From contig JAGOIF010000016.1 of assembly GCA_017995775.1 (NCBI GenBank), positions 1 through 32,000 on the forward strand: 32,000 nucleotides of DNA. The letters run 5' to 3'. Below are positions 22,612-31,259 of the stretch, one piece after another. Under the pieces are notes generated by a model. That model searched no databases. It saw only the letters and a program-made list of their open reading frames with translations, and had not been told where the DNA came from. The stretch's first letter is position 1. Each line of letters opens with the position of its first letter. Both the position numbers and the translations under genes were made by a program. This DNA comes from Aliarcobacter sp. (GTDB lineage: Bacteria > Campylobacterota > Campylobacteria > Campylobacterales > Arcobacteraceae).

Positions 22612-23373
22612 TTATATCCTTACTGGTATATTATTTGATCTTAAATATCTTTTTAAATCCATAATATCTATTTCTTTAAAGTGAAATATTGAAGCGGCTA
22701 ATGCTGCACTTGCACCACATTCAAAAGCCTCTTTTATATGTTCCATAGTTCCAGCTCCACCACTTGCAATTACTGGAATACCTACAAGATCTGAGATTTG
22801 TTTTGTAATATTAAGCTCAAACCCTGTTTTTGCACCATCTGTGTCCATTGAAGTTAAAAGTATTTCACCTGCCCCTCTATCTGTCACTTCTTTTGCCCAT
22901 GCAAGTGCATCAAGACCTGTATCTTCACGTCCACCTTTTACAAAAACATGATAAGAACCATCAGCAACTCTTTTTACATCAATTGCTACAACGATACATT
23001 GAGAACCAAATCTTTTTGAACTTTCATTTATAAAACCTGGATTACTAACAGCTGAAGAATTTATAGAAACCTTGTCACAACCTACATTTAATAAAGCATA
23101 AATATCTTCTAAAGTTCTAATTCCTCCGCCAACAGTTAAAGGAATGAAAACCTCTTTTGCTACTTTTTCAACAATATCAACTATTGTTCCTCTATTTTCA
23201 TGGCTTGCTGTAATATCTAAGAAAGTAATCTCATCAGCACCTTCTGCATTATATCTTTTTGCTACTTCTACAGGATCACCTGCATCTCTTAAACCAACAA
23301 AGTTTACACCTTTTACAACTCTTCCATTGTTAACATCTAAGCAAGGTATTATTCTTTTTGCAAAACTACTCAA
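22612..23373 (-). CDS. hisF: Imidazole glycerol phosphate synthase subunit HisF
   Basis: HisF uses ammonia from HisH to convert PRFAR into imidazole glycerol phosphate and AICAR in histidine synthesis. The 253-residue TIM barrel carries both catalytic aspartates, D13 in [14 protein letters not shown] and D132 in VVAIDVKR. It also has the phosphate-binding loops ([20 protein letters not shown]). No hisH or other his gene is nearby. The start is TTG at 23373 with AAGGAT upstream; no better start exists. It is transcribed away from rsmA from a shared 72-base spacer, and is followed after 3 bases by the SIMPL gene. Confidence 0.95.
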   Translation of the reverse strand: MSSFAKRIIPCLDVNNGRVVKGVNFVGLRDAGDPVEVAKRYNAEGADEITFLDITASHENRGTIVDIVEKVAKEVFIPLTVGGGIRTLEDIYALLNVGCDKVSINSSAVSNPGFINESSKRFGSQCIVVAIDVKRVADGSYHVFVKGGREDTGLDALAWAKEVTDRGAGEILLTSMDTDGAKTGFELNITKQISDLVGIPVIASGGAGTMEHIKEAFECGASAALAASIFHFKEIDIMDLKRYLRSNNIPVRI

Positions 23374-23445
23374 TTAAAATCCTTCGTAATAAGTAATCTT
23401 ATATTATCTAATTGTAAGTTAAATACAGATATACTCTTTGCAATT
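23374..23445. promoter_or_regulatory. Divergent promoter region between hisF and rsmA
   Basis: The 72-base spacer must contain promoters for both genes. Toward rsmA, GATATACT (TATACT at 23430-23435) leaves only 10 bases before the ATG and there is no Shine-Dalgarno sequence, so the rsmA mRNA should have a leader of a few bases at most. Toward hisF, an AT-rich stretch with GATAATATAAG on the minus strand is a plausible -10 region, followed by AAGGAT and TTG. Confidence 0.5.
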
Positions 23446-24243
23446 ATGGAAAAAGTAAAAGCAAAAAAACAATACGGACAAAACTTTTTAAAAGATACAG
23501 CTATTTTGGATAGAATCATCCAATCGATGCCCCTTAACAATAACTACATCGTGGAAATCGGGCCTGGATTAGGTGATTTGACCAAAAATTTAGTCAAGTA
23601 CAAAGATTTAACTGCTTATGAAGTTGATACTGATTTAATCAGTATTTTAAAGTCTAAGTTTGCAATACAAATAGAAGAGGGAAAACTAAAACTGATCCAC
23701 ACTGACGTCTTAGTAGCTTGGGAAAAGCAAGAAACTCTACACGATGGTAAATATGACTTGATAGCAAATTTACCATACTATATTGCAACAAACATTGTAT
23801 TAAGAGCATTTGAAGATAGAAATTGTGAACACATCATAGTAATGGTTCAAAAAGAGGTAGCAGAAAAATTTACTGCGAAAGTTACTGATAAAGATTATTC
23901 ATCATTAAGTATCATTACAGAATCAATGAGTGTTGATTCTAGAATACTTTTTGACGTTCCTCCTGAATCCTTTGATCCACCTCCAAAGATAATATCTTCC
24001 ATTCTTTATATAAAAAAAGATATGAATAAAAGTTTAGATAGAAATTTTAACAAGTTTTTAAAGGCATGCTTTGTGCAACCGAGAAAAAAACTTTCTAAAA
24101 ATTTAACATCAGTACTTTCAAAAGAAAACATATCTGAACTTTATAAAGAATTGAACATTAATGACAATGTAAGACCTCATGAAGTAAGTTCATCTTTGTA
24201 TAGCCAAATGCATACAAGGGTAATACATGGAAGAAATAAATAA
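23446..24243 (+). CDS. rsmA: 16S rRNA dimethyladenosine transferase
   Basis: RsmA (KsgA) dimethylates A1518 and A1519 near the 3' end of 16S rRNA. The 265-residue protein has QYGQNFLKD (9-17), the SAM-binding VEIGPGLGDLTKNL (36-49), the acidic DTDLI (61-65) and the catalytic NLPYY (108-112), all diagnostic. The C-terminal helical domain is complete. It is the first gene of a long plus-strand unit. Its last 17 bases overlap the start of rnj. The start ATG is near-leaderless. Confidence 0.95.
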   Translation: MEKVKAKKQYGQNFLKDTAILDRIIQSMPLNNNYIVEIGPGLGDLTKNLVKYKDLTAYEVDTDLISILKSKFAIQIEEGKLKLIHTDVLVAWEKQETLHDGKYDLIANLPYYIATNIVLRAFEDRNCEHIIVMVQKEVAEKFTAKVTDKDYSSLSIITESMSVDSRILFDVPPESFDPPPKIISSILYIKKDMNKSLDRNFNKFLKACFVQPRKKLSKNLTSVLSKENISELYKELNINDNVRPHEVSSSLYSQMHTRVIHGRNK

Positions 24244-26206
24244 AGAAGAACAAGTTGTTGTTAGTACAGAAATAGTTCAATCTAATGACCAAACTATTGA
24301 ACAAAATAATACTCATCAAGAGAATAATAATGTTCAAAACATTGATAATGAAAATACTCAATTAGACGAAACAAAAAAGCCTCCTTTAAAAAAAAGAAAA
24401 CCTAAACCAAAAGTTCCTAGAGAAAATATCGTTAATCAAGCAAAAGGTGAAGGTTGGATAACTGATCTTAAAAAAGCTTATTTAGTAAATGAAAAAATTC
24501 ATAGGGATAGATTAAATCCTCATTATAAATTAAATTTAAATACAAATGCCAAACTTAGAATCACACCACTTGGTGGATTAGGAGAAATTGGTGGAAATAT
24601 GATGGTTATTGAAACTGAAAACGAAGCAATTGTTGTTGACGTTGGAATGAGTTTCCCTGATGAAAATATGCACGGTGTTGATATTTTAATCCCAGATTTC
24701 ACTTATCTTAGAGAAATCAAAGATAAAATCGTTGGTATTGTTATTACTCACGGACACGAAGATCATATTGGTGCAATGCCATACTTATTTAAAGAGATGC
24801 AATTTCCTGTTTATGGAACATCATTACCATTAGAAATGATTGGTTCAAAATTTGATGAACATAAAATGAGAGAACATAGATCTTTATTTAGAGCTATTCA
24901 AAAAAGAACTCCTATTAAAATTGGAAATGAGTTTGAAGTTGAGTGGATGCACGTTACTCACTCTATTATTGATTCATCATGTATTGCTGTGAAAACTGCA
25001 GCTGGTACTATGATTCATACGGGAGATTTTAAAATAGATCATACTCCAATTGATGGATTCCCAACAGATTTACATAGAATTGCACATTATGGAGAAGAGG
25101 GTGTTTTAGTTTTAACATCGGATTCAACTAACTCACATTCTCCTGGATTTACAAGAACAGAAAAAACAGTTGGACCAACTTTTGATAGAATTTTCCAAAA
25201 TGCAAAAGGTAGAGTTATTATGTCTACTTTCTCATCTAATATTCATAGAGTTTCTCAAGCTATTGAAAAAGCACTTTTTCATAATAGAAAAATCTGTGTT
25301 ATTGGAAGATCAATGGAAAAAAACCTTGAACTTGCAATGAATTTAGGTTATGTTAAATTTCCAAAAGATCAATTTATTGATGCACATGAAGTAAATAAAT
25401 ACAATGATAAAGAAATTTTAATTGTAACAACAGGAAGTCAAGGTGAATCAATGTCTGCACTTTATAGAATGGCAATTCATGAACATAGACATATTAAAAT
25501 AAAACCTGATGATCAAATTGTACTTTCAGCAAAAGCAATTCCTGGAAATGAAGGAAGTGTTTCTGGAATTATAAACCATCTTTTAAAAGCTGGTGCAAAA
25601 GTTGCATACCAAGATTATCCAGATATTCACGTATCAGGTCACGCAGCACAAGAAGAGCAAAAATTAATGCTTAGACTTGTAAAACCTAAATTCTTTTTAC
25701 CAGTTCATGGTGAGTATAATCATGCTTTAAAACATGGTCAAACGGGAATTGATTGTGGTGTATTAGAGCGAAATGTTTACATTATGAGTGATGGTGAGCA
25801 AATTGAAGTAAGTCCTAAATATCTTAAAAAAGTAAAAACTGTTAAAACAGGAAAAGTTTATATTGATAATCAATTAAATCATAAAATTGCAGATGATATT
25901 ATTTTAGATAGACAAACAATGGCTAATGAAGGTGTTGTTATGATTGTTGCTCAAATCAATGAAAGTGATAGAACTATGGCTCAAAAACCAAAAGTTACAT
26001 CATTTGGATTAGTTTCTGATAAACAAGATAAATTCTTCTCAAAAGAAATTGAAGATTTATTAACAATTTTCTTAGAAAACATTAAACCTGGAATCTTAAA
26101 AAATACAAGAATTTTAGAAGATGAATTAAGAAAAGTTGTAAGAAAACATTGTACAAGAAAATATAAAAAATATCCAATGATCGTTCCAACAATATTTGTT
26201 CAATAA
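24227..26206 (+). CDS. rnj: Ribonuclease J
   Basis: RNase J is the 5'-3' exonuclease/endonuclease that leads mRNA decay in Campylobacterota, which lack RNase E. The 659-residue protein has a metallo-beta-lactamase core with zinc motif THGHEDHIGAMPYL (174-187) and IHTGDFKID. The beta-CASP domain (GRSMEKN) and the later VHGEYNH histidine motif follow, then a C-terminal domain. An N-terminal extension of about 110 residues precedes the core. It is Asn/Gln/Glu-rich, then Lys/Pro-rich (51-65), like the extended RNase J of Helicobacter pylori. It starts inside the end of rsmA. Confidence 0.94.
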   Translation: MEEINKEEQVVVSTEIVQSNDQTIEQNNTHQENNNVQNIDNENTQLDETKKPPLKKRKPKPKVPRENIVNQAKGEGWITDLKKAYLVNEKIHRDRLNPHYKLNLNTNAKLRITPLGGLGEIGGNMMVIETENEAIVVDVGMSFPDENMHGVDILIPDFTYLREIKDKIVGIVITHGHEDHIGAMPYLFKEMQFPVYGTSLPLEMIGSKFDEHKMREHRSLFRAIQKRTPIKIGNEFEVEWMHVTHSIIDSSCIAVKTAAGTMIHTGDFKIDHTPIDGFPTDLHRIAHYGEEGVLVLTSDSTNSHSPGFTRTEKTVGPTFDRIFQNAKGRVIMSTFSSNIHRVSQAIEKALFHNRKICVIGRSMEKNLELAMNLGYVKFPKDQFIDAHEVNKYNDKEILIVTTGSQGESMSALYRMAIHEHRHIKIKPDDQIVLSAKAIPGNEGSVSGIINHLLKAGAKVAYQDYPDIHVSGHAAQEEQKLMLRLVKPKFFLPVHGEYNHALKHGQTGIDCGVLERNVYIMSDGEQIEVSPKYLKKVKTVKTGKVYIDNQLNHKIADDIILDRQTMANEGVVMIVAQINESDRTMAQKPKVTSFGLVSDKQDKFFSKEIEDLLTIFLENIKPGILKNTRILEDELRKVVRKHCTRKYKKYPMIVPTIFVQ

Positions 26207-26215
26207 GGTATACAA

Positions 26216-27178
26216 ATGAATTTTAAGCAAATAATTAAAGATGTTTTATTAACAGAAGCAAAAGAGCTTGAAAAAGCTGCTAATAGTGTCTCTTTCGATA
26301 TTGAAAAAGCTATTGATTTAATTATGAGTTCAAAAGGAAAACTTATTGTAACAGGTGTTGGAAAATCAGGACTTGTTGGTGCAAAAATTGCAGCAACACT
26401 TGCAAGTACAGGGACAAGCTCTTTTTTTCTTCATCCTACTGAAGCCATGCATGGTGATTTAGGAATGATTGGAAAAGAAGATATTGTTCTTGGGATTTCT
26501 TATAGTGGAGAGAGTGATGAATTAATTCAAATTCTTCCTCACTTAAAGAGATTAAATATTCCGTTAATTGCAATGGCAAGAAATGAAAAATCTACACTTG
26601 CAAAATATTCAGATGTTTTTATAAATATAAATGTAGAAAAAGAAGGTTGTCCCCTTGATGTGGCTCCTATGTCATCTACTACATTAACAATGGCGATGGG
26701 TGATTGTTTAGCTGTTTGTCTAATGAAAAAAAGAGACTTTAAGAAAGAGGATTTTGCATCTTTTCATCCAGGTGGAAGTTTAGGGAAAAAACTTTTTGTT
26801 AAAGTTGATGATTTACTTAGAAAGGATAATCTTCCAGTAGTTTCACGTGAAACAAAACTGAAAGATGCCATTTTAGTAATGAGTGAAGGACGACTTGGAA
26901 GTGTAATAATTTTAGATGAAAATGAAAAAGTAATTGCACTTTTAAGTGATGGGGATTTAAGACGAGCTTTAATGAATGATAATTTTTCAATGGATTGCAA
27001 GGTAGAAGAAATCGCTACAATTAATCCTAAAAGATTAAAAAATAAAGAGCTTTTAGCAAGTGATGCACTGCAAATAATAGAAGATTATAGAATACAACTA
27101 TTAATTGTTACCGATGAGAATGATAAGTTAATTGGTGTATTACATATTCATGATTTAATAGAAGCTGGTATAAAATGA
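26216..27178 (+). CDS. kdsD: Arabinose-5-phosphate isomerase (KdsD/KpsF)
   Basis: This enzyme converts ribulose 5-phosphate to arabinose 5-phosphate, the first step to Kdo for lipopolysaccharide. The 320-residue protein has an N-terminal SIS domain with GVGKSGLVGAKIAATLAS (47-64), the HPTEAMHGDLGM segment (73-84) and SYSGESDE (95-102). Two CBS domains (about 200-320) follow. This is the complete SIS-CBS-CBS form. It follows rnj with a 9-base gap and AAGG ribosome binding site, and overlaps the next start by 4 bases (ATGA). The adjacency with rnj and rsmA is, as I recall, conserved in Helicobacter. Confidence 0.93.
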   Translation: MNFKQIIKDVLLTEAKELEKAANSVSFDIEKAIDLIMSSKGKLIVTGVGKSGLVGAKIAATLASTGTSSFFLHPTEAMHGDLGMIGKEDIVLGISYSGESDELIQILPHLKRLNIPLIAMARNEKSTLAKYSDVFININVEKEGCPLDVAPMSSTTLTMAMGDCLAVCLMKKRDFKKEDFASFHPGGSLGKKLFVKVDDLLRKDNLPVVSRETKLKDAILVMSEGRLGSVIILDENEKVIALLSDGDLRRALMNDNFSMDCKVEEIATINPKRLKNKELLASDALQIIEDYRIQLLIVTDENDKLIGVLHIHDLIEAGIK

Positions 27179-27981
27179 AAAAGAAAATAGAAGAAACACA
27201 AGAAGAATTAGTAAGATTAAATAAATTTTTATCTCACAATAGTAACTACTCAAGAAGAGAAGCTGATAAGCTAATAGAAGAGGGTAAAGTAAAACTAAAT
27301 GGAAAAGTTGTAACAAATCTTGCAACAAAAGTTTCAAATAGTGATGAAGTACAAATTGGTAAAAAAACTATTAAAGAAGATAAAAATAAAATAAGCACTG
27401 TAATTGTATACAACAAACCAAAAGGTGAAATTGTTTCTAAAAAGGATCCTCAAGGCAGAAAAACTATTTATGATTCACTTGATCATAAATATAAACACTT
27501 TTTAAGTGTTGGAAGACTTGACTATGCAAGTGAAGGATTATTACTTTTATCAGATAGTGTTAAAATAGTTGATAGTTTAATGCACTCCGATTTAGAAAGA
27601 GTTTATAAGATTAAAGTAAACGGTGTTATTACAAAAGCAGTTGAAGATGCAATGCAACATGGTATTGAAATTGAAGATGCAACATCTGGAGCATTTAAAA
27701 CAAGTAAAATAAAATCAATGAATTTTGCACCTTTTTTAGCATATGATATTTTAACAAATAGTGAAAAATTCTCAAAAATTAAAGTAGTAATTAGTGAAGG
27801 TAAAAATAGAGAATTAAGAAGATTCTTTGCACACTTTGCACTTGATGTTCTTGACTTAAAAAGATTAGAGTATGGTGGAATATCTTTAAATAATTTACCA
27901 ACAGGTAAAACTAGATTTTTAACTAAAGAAGAATATAAAAATCTAAGAATCTTTATGAACGAAGATGATAGATCTATCTAA
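27175..27981 (+). CDS. rluB: 23S/16S rRNA pseudouridine synthase (RluB/RsuA family)
   Basis: The 268-residue enzyme has an N-terminal S4 RNA-binding domain (about 13-60, VRLNKFLSHNSNYSRREADK). The RsuA-type catalytic domain has the signature SVGRLDYASEGLLLL (111-125) with catalytic D116, and a later GKNRELRRFF motif. Members modify either U2605 of 23S (RluB), U2457 of 23S (RluE) or U516 of 16S (RsuA); RluB is the best guess from overall pattern. Its start overlaps the kdsD stop by 4 bases and its end overlaps rarA by 17, so all are co-translated from one mRNA. Confidence 0.88.
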   Translation: MKKKIEETQEELVRLNKFLSHNSNYSRREADKLIEEGKVKLNGKVVTNLATKVSNSDEVQIGKKTIKEDKNKISTVIVYNKPKGEIVSKKDPQGRKTIYDSLDHKYKHFLSVGRLDYASEGLLLLSDSVKIVDSLMHSDLERVYKIKVNGVITKAVEDAMQHGIEIEDATSGAFKTSKIKSMNFAPFLAYDILTNSEKFSKIKVVISEGKNRELRRFFAHFALDVLDLKRLEYGGISLNNLPTGKTRFLTKEEYKNLRIFMNEDDRSI

Positions 27982-29149
27982 TAAACTAAGACCAACAAGT
28001 TTAGAAACATTTGTTGGTCAATCTCATATAATTGCTAAAGATAAAGCACTTTATAAACTAATCAAACAAAAAGACATCCCACACTTATTTTTTTATGGAA
28101 AACCAGGAACTGGTAAAACTACATTAGCAAAAATTATTGCACGAGAGATAAATACAGACTATTTTTATTTTAATGCAACCAGTATAAAAATAGAAGATTT
28201 GCGTAAGGTATTTGATAAATACAAAAATTCTTTAATCAAGCCTTTAGTTTTTATAGATGAAGTTCATCGTCTTTCAAAAAATCAACAAGAAGTTCTTCTT
28301 CCAGTTATGGAAAACTATGATGCAATAATCATAGGAGCAAGTACTGAGAATCCTTTTTTTACACTAACATCAGCAATTAGATCACGATCATTTTTATATG
28401 AATTTAAAGCTTTTACAAAAGAAGAGATGATAAAAATATTATCAATTGCTTTAAAAGGTATCGAAATACAAATAGATGATGAAGCTTTAGAATATTTAAT
28501 CACATCAAGTTCGGGTGATGCAAGAGCTATGCTTACACTTTTAAACTTTGCGTATAAAGCATCAAAAACAATTGATTTATCTTTATTAAAAGAGTTAAGA
28601 GAAAATGTAATAGGGGATGGCGTTTCATCATCAGATACACACTATGATTTAGCAAGTGCAATGATAAAGTCTTTACGAGGATCAGACGTTGATGCAGCAC
28701 TTTATTATATGGCTAGACTTATAAATGGTGGAGAAAGTGTTGATTTTATTACAAGAAGACTTGTAATATTTGCAAGTGAAGATATAGGAAATGCAAATCC
28801 AAATGCTTTAAATCTTGCAGTTAACACAATGATGGCTTGTAATAAAATAGGTTATCCAGAATCAAGAATAATCCTTTCACAGTGTGCAATCTACTTAGCA
28901 TCAAGTCCTAAATCAAACAGTGCATATAAAGCTATAAATAAAGCCCTTGAAGAGATAAAAGCAGGTAAGATACTAGATATTCCAAAACATCTTGATTCAG
29001 AGCATATAGGCTATTTATACCCCCACAATTATGGTGGATATGTTGAACAAGAGTATTTAAAAGAAAATCTTAATCTATATGAGAATTCTAATATTGGATT
29101 TGAAAAAAGTTTAAATGATTGGTTAGTTAAAATTAAAGATAAAAAATAA
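27965..29149 (+). CDS. rarA: Replication-associated recombination protein A (RarA/MgsA)
   Basis: This 394-residue AAA+ ATPase related to clamp loader subunits acts at stalled replication forks. It has LRPTSLETFVGQSHI (8-22), Walker A GKPGTGKT (45-52), Walker B VFIDEVHR (95-102), the GASTENPFFTLTSAIRSR sensor/arginine-finger region, and the C-terminal MgsA oligomerisation region (GGYVEQEYL). The start ATG lies within the end of rluB in a different frame. It is slightly shorter than E. coli RarA (447). Confidence 0.93.
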   Translation: MIDLSNKLRPTSLETFVGQSHIIAKDKALYKLIKQKDIPHLFFYGKPGTGKTTLAKIIAREINTDYFYFNATSIKIEDLRKVFDKYKNSLIKPLVFIDEVHRLSKNQQEVLLPVMENYDAIIIGASTENPFFTLTSAIRSRSFLYEFKAFTKEEMIKILSIALKGIEIQIDDEALEYLITSSSGDARAMLTLLNFAYKASKTIDLSLLKELRENVIGDGVSSSDTHYDLASAMIKSLRGSDVDAALYYMARLINGGESVDFITRRLVIFASEDIGNANPNALNLAVNTMMACNKIGYPESRIILSQCAIYLASSPKSNSAYKAINKALEEIKAGKILDIPKHLDSEHIGYLYPHNYGGYVEQEYLKENLNLYENSNIGFEKSLNDWLVKIKDKK

Positions 29150-29161
29150 AGAAGGATTAAA

Positions 29162-29683
29162 ATGGAATATTACACTTGGATACTTACTTTTCATATCATG
29201 GCAATGATGTCATGGATGGCTATGTTGTTTTATCAACCAAGACTTTATGTTTATCATACTGAACATCAAAAAAAAGCTCAATTTGTAGAAGTTGTAGAAA
29301 TTCAAGAATATAAGATGTATAAATACATAGGAATTCCAGCTATGTGGGCAACTGTTTTAAGTGGTGCTGCTATGATATTTTTAAATCCATATTTATTAAC
29401 AGATTGGATGTATGCAAAACTTTTTGTTTTAGTTTTATTGATTGCTTATACTTATTCACTTGGATATTATATGAATCAACTAAAGCAGGGGATTTATACA
29501 AATAGTGGTAATTTCTTCAGAGCTTATAATGAAGTACCAACAATTTTATCTTTATTAATTGTGGGATATGTAATCACAAAAACTTTCTCAATTCTATTTA
29601 CAGTTCTTACAATACTATTTGGAATATTTTTAGTATATAAAGTATTTAAACAAAAACCAAAGATGCCAAAAGAGTTAAAATGA
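29162..29683 (+). CDS. hemJ: Protoporphyrinogen IX oxidase HemJ
   Basis: HemJ is the membrane haem-pathway enzyme that oxidises protoporphyrinogen IX in bacteria lacking HemG and HemY. The 173-residue protein has four or so transmembrane segments and the family pattern: WILTFHIMAMMSWMAMLFYQ with H11, then PRLYVYHTE with R27 and H32, then PAMWATVLSGAAM, and the conserved lysine in DWMYAKL (K86). Length is slightly above the typical 140-150 at the C-terminus, which is basic (KQKPKMPKELK). A strong ribosome binding site (AAGGA) precedes the ATG, and its end overlaps the PhoH gene by 4 bases. Confidence 0.88.
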   Translation: MEYYTWILTFHIMAMMSWMAMLFYQPRLYVYHTEHQKKAQFVEVVEIQEYKMYKYIGIPAMWATVLSGAAMIFLNPYLLTDWMYAKLFVLVLLIAYTYSLGYYMNQLKQGIYTNSGNFFRAYNEVPTILSLLIVGYVITKTFSILFTVLTILFGIFLVYKVFKQKPKMPKELK

Positions 29684-31086
29684 ATTTTCATAAATACTAT
29701 GTACTTGATACAAATATTCTTCTTGAAGATGCAACAAATATCTATAAACTATCACAAGAAGGGAAGAACTTAATCATTCTTCCAGAAACTGTTTTAGATG
29801 AGATAGATATAAAGAAAAGCGGTTTTGATGAGATTAACTTTCAAGCAAGAGAGTTTGCTAGAATTCTTGAAAACTCTATTATTGTTCATTCAAAAAAAGA
29901 TGGTTTGAATAAAATAATAAGATTAAAAATACAAAATGATAAAAATACAATTATAGATATTATTTCAAAAGAAGAGTATTTAATAAATATAAAAAATGTA
30001 TCTGCAAATATAATCAACGATAGAAAGATTTTAGAAATAGCAAGCTTTGCAAACACTTATTATAAAAATGAAGTTGAATTTCTATCTTTGGATATCATGG
30101 CACGAACAAGAGCAGTATCCCTTGATATAAAAACCGACTCATTATTAGGTAAAGATAAAGACAAGTTTGATTTCGAATTTATTAAAGAAATTGAGATTAA
30201 GTTCAGTGATTTAGGCTCTTTAGATAATCAAGAGATTATCAAGTTTGATAAAGATTATATGCCTTACAACTACTCATATTGCTTTAAAGTAAAGTCATCT
30301 GATCAAGTTGTTTTGGCAAATATACAAAATAAAAGAATACGATTATTAGATGAAGTAGAAATACGAGATCAAATAATTACTCCTTTAAACAAGGAACAAC
30401 TATTTTTTTCCGATGCAATTTTACATCTTTTCTATAATGTTTTAATTGTAGAAGCTAAAGCAGGTTCTGGAAAAACTCTACTTGCATTAAGTGGAGCATT
30501 AAAACTTGTACGTCAAAAACACTTTCTAAAGATTATCTATATTAGAAACTCAATTGAATCACTTGATAAAGGTGAAGATGTTGGTTATCTTCCGGGACTT
30601 GAAGAGAAGTTTAGAATATATAATCATCCATTAATGGATAGTTTAGATTATATTATAAGAAGTGAACACAAAAGAAAAAGAGGAAGAAAAGCAGGGGACG
30701 TAATAGTGCCACAATTGGACGACAATGAAGTAACATCAAGAATCGAACAGATGATTAGTAATTATGGAATTGAGACTATGTGGGTAGGGGAAATGCGTGG
30801 AAGAACACTATCTAACTCTTTTATCATAATTGATGAAGCACAAAATATGTCAAACAAAACTATGCAGATGGTTTTATCAAGAATTGATAGTTCATGTAAG
30901 GTTGTTGTACTGGGTTCCAACAAACAAATAGACAATTTTTATGTAAATAAATATACAAATGCATTAACAACTCTTCTAAAATCAACTAAAAACGAAAATA
31001 ATCTTGTAAATACATACGCGATTAAATTACAAAAAGTTCTAAGAGGTCCTATTACTGAGTGGGCTGAAGAAATTTTCTCAAAATAA
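29680..31086 (+). CDS. PIN-domain PhoH-family ATPase
   Basis: The 468-residue protein fuses an N-terminal PIN nuclease-like domain to a PhoH ATPase domain. The PIN part has YVLDTNILLED (7-17) with metal-binding D10 and ETVLDEID (36-43). The ATPase part has Walker A AKAGSGKT (259-266) and Walker B IIIDEAQNM. This PIN-PhoH (PhoH2/YlaK-type) architecture is associated with RNA unwinding and cleavage. Its substrate is unknown. It ends the plus-strand unit that begins at rsmA; clustering with RNase J and rRNA-modifying enzymes fits an RNA-related role. Confidence 0.92.
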   Translation: MNFHKYYVLDTNILLEDATNIYKLSQEGKNLIILPETVLDEIDIKKSGFDEINFQAREFARILENSIIVHSKKDGLNKIIRLKIQNDKNTIIDIISKEEYLINIKNVSANIINDRKILEIASFANTYYKNEVEFLSLDIMARTRAVSLDIKTDSLLGKDKDKFDFEFIKEIEIKFSDLGSLDNQEIIKFDKDYMPYNYSYCFKVKSSDQVVLANIQNKRIRLLDEVEIRDQIITPLNKEQLFFSDAILHLFYNVLIVEAKAGSGKTLLALSGALKLVRQKHFLKIIYIRNSIESLDKGEDVGYLPGLEEKFRIYNHPLMDSLDYIIRSEHKRKRGRKAGDVIVPQLDDNEVTSRIEQMISNYGIETMWVGEMRGRTLSNSFIIIDEAQNMSNKTMQMVLSRIDSSCKVVVLGSNKQIDNFYVNKYTNALTTLLKSTKNENNLVNTYAIKLQKVLRGPITEWAEEIFSK

Positions 31087-31118
31087 GATCAATTTATTTA
31101 CTCTTATTTTATTTAAAT

Positions 31119-31154
31119 AAACACATATTATATTACATATTATAATATGTGTTT
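31119..31154. repeat. Perfect AT-rich palindrome downstream of the PhoH gene
   Basis: AAACACATATTATA (31119-31132) and its exact inverse TATAATATGTGTTT (31141-31154) form a 14-base stem around an 8-base loop. It may terminate the rsmA-to-phoH transcript, but a clear T run is lacking. Because it lies about 75 bases before the promoter of an antitoxin-like gene, it could instead be an operator. Otherwise the 173-base gap holds only AT-rich sequence. Confidence 0.5.
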
Positions 31155-31223
31155 TAATTAAGAAAATTACTCAAAAATAAAATCTTTTTTCTCTCTCATA
31201 AAAATAATATAGTTTTAATTTGT

Positions 31224-31252
31224 GTTATAATACATACTATATTACATAAAGG
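31224..31252 (+). promoter_or_regulatory. Promoter and ribosome binding site of the antitoxin-like gene
   Basis: TATAAT (31226-31231) is a perfect -10 box. An imperfect AT-rich dyad (TAATA, then TATTA) overlaps it. AAAGG at 31248-31252 is the ribosome binding site, 7 bases before the ATG at 31260. TATATTACATA here repeats part of the upstream palindrome's loop region. Confidence 0.55.
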
Positions 31253-31259
31253 CGTTATT

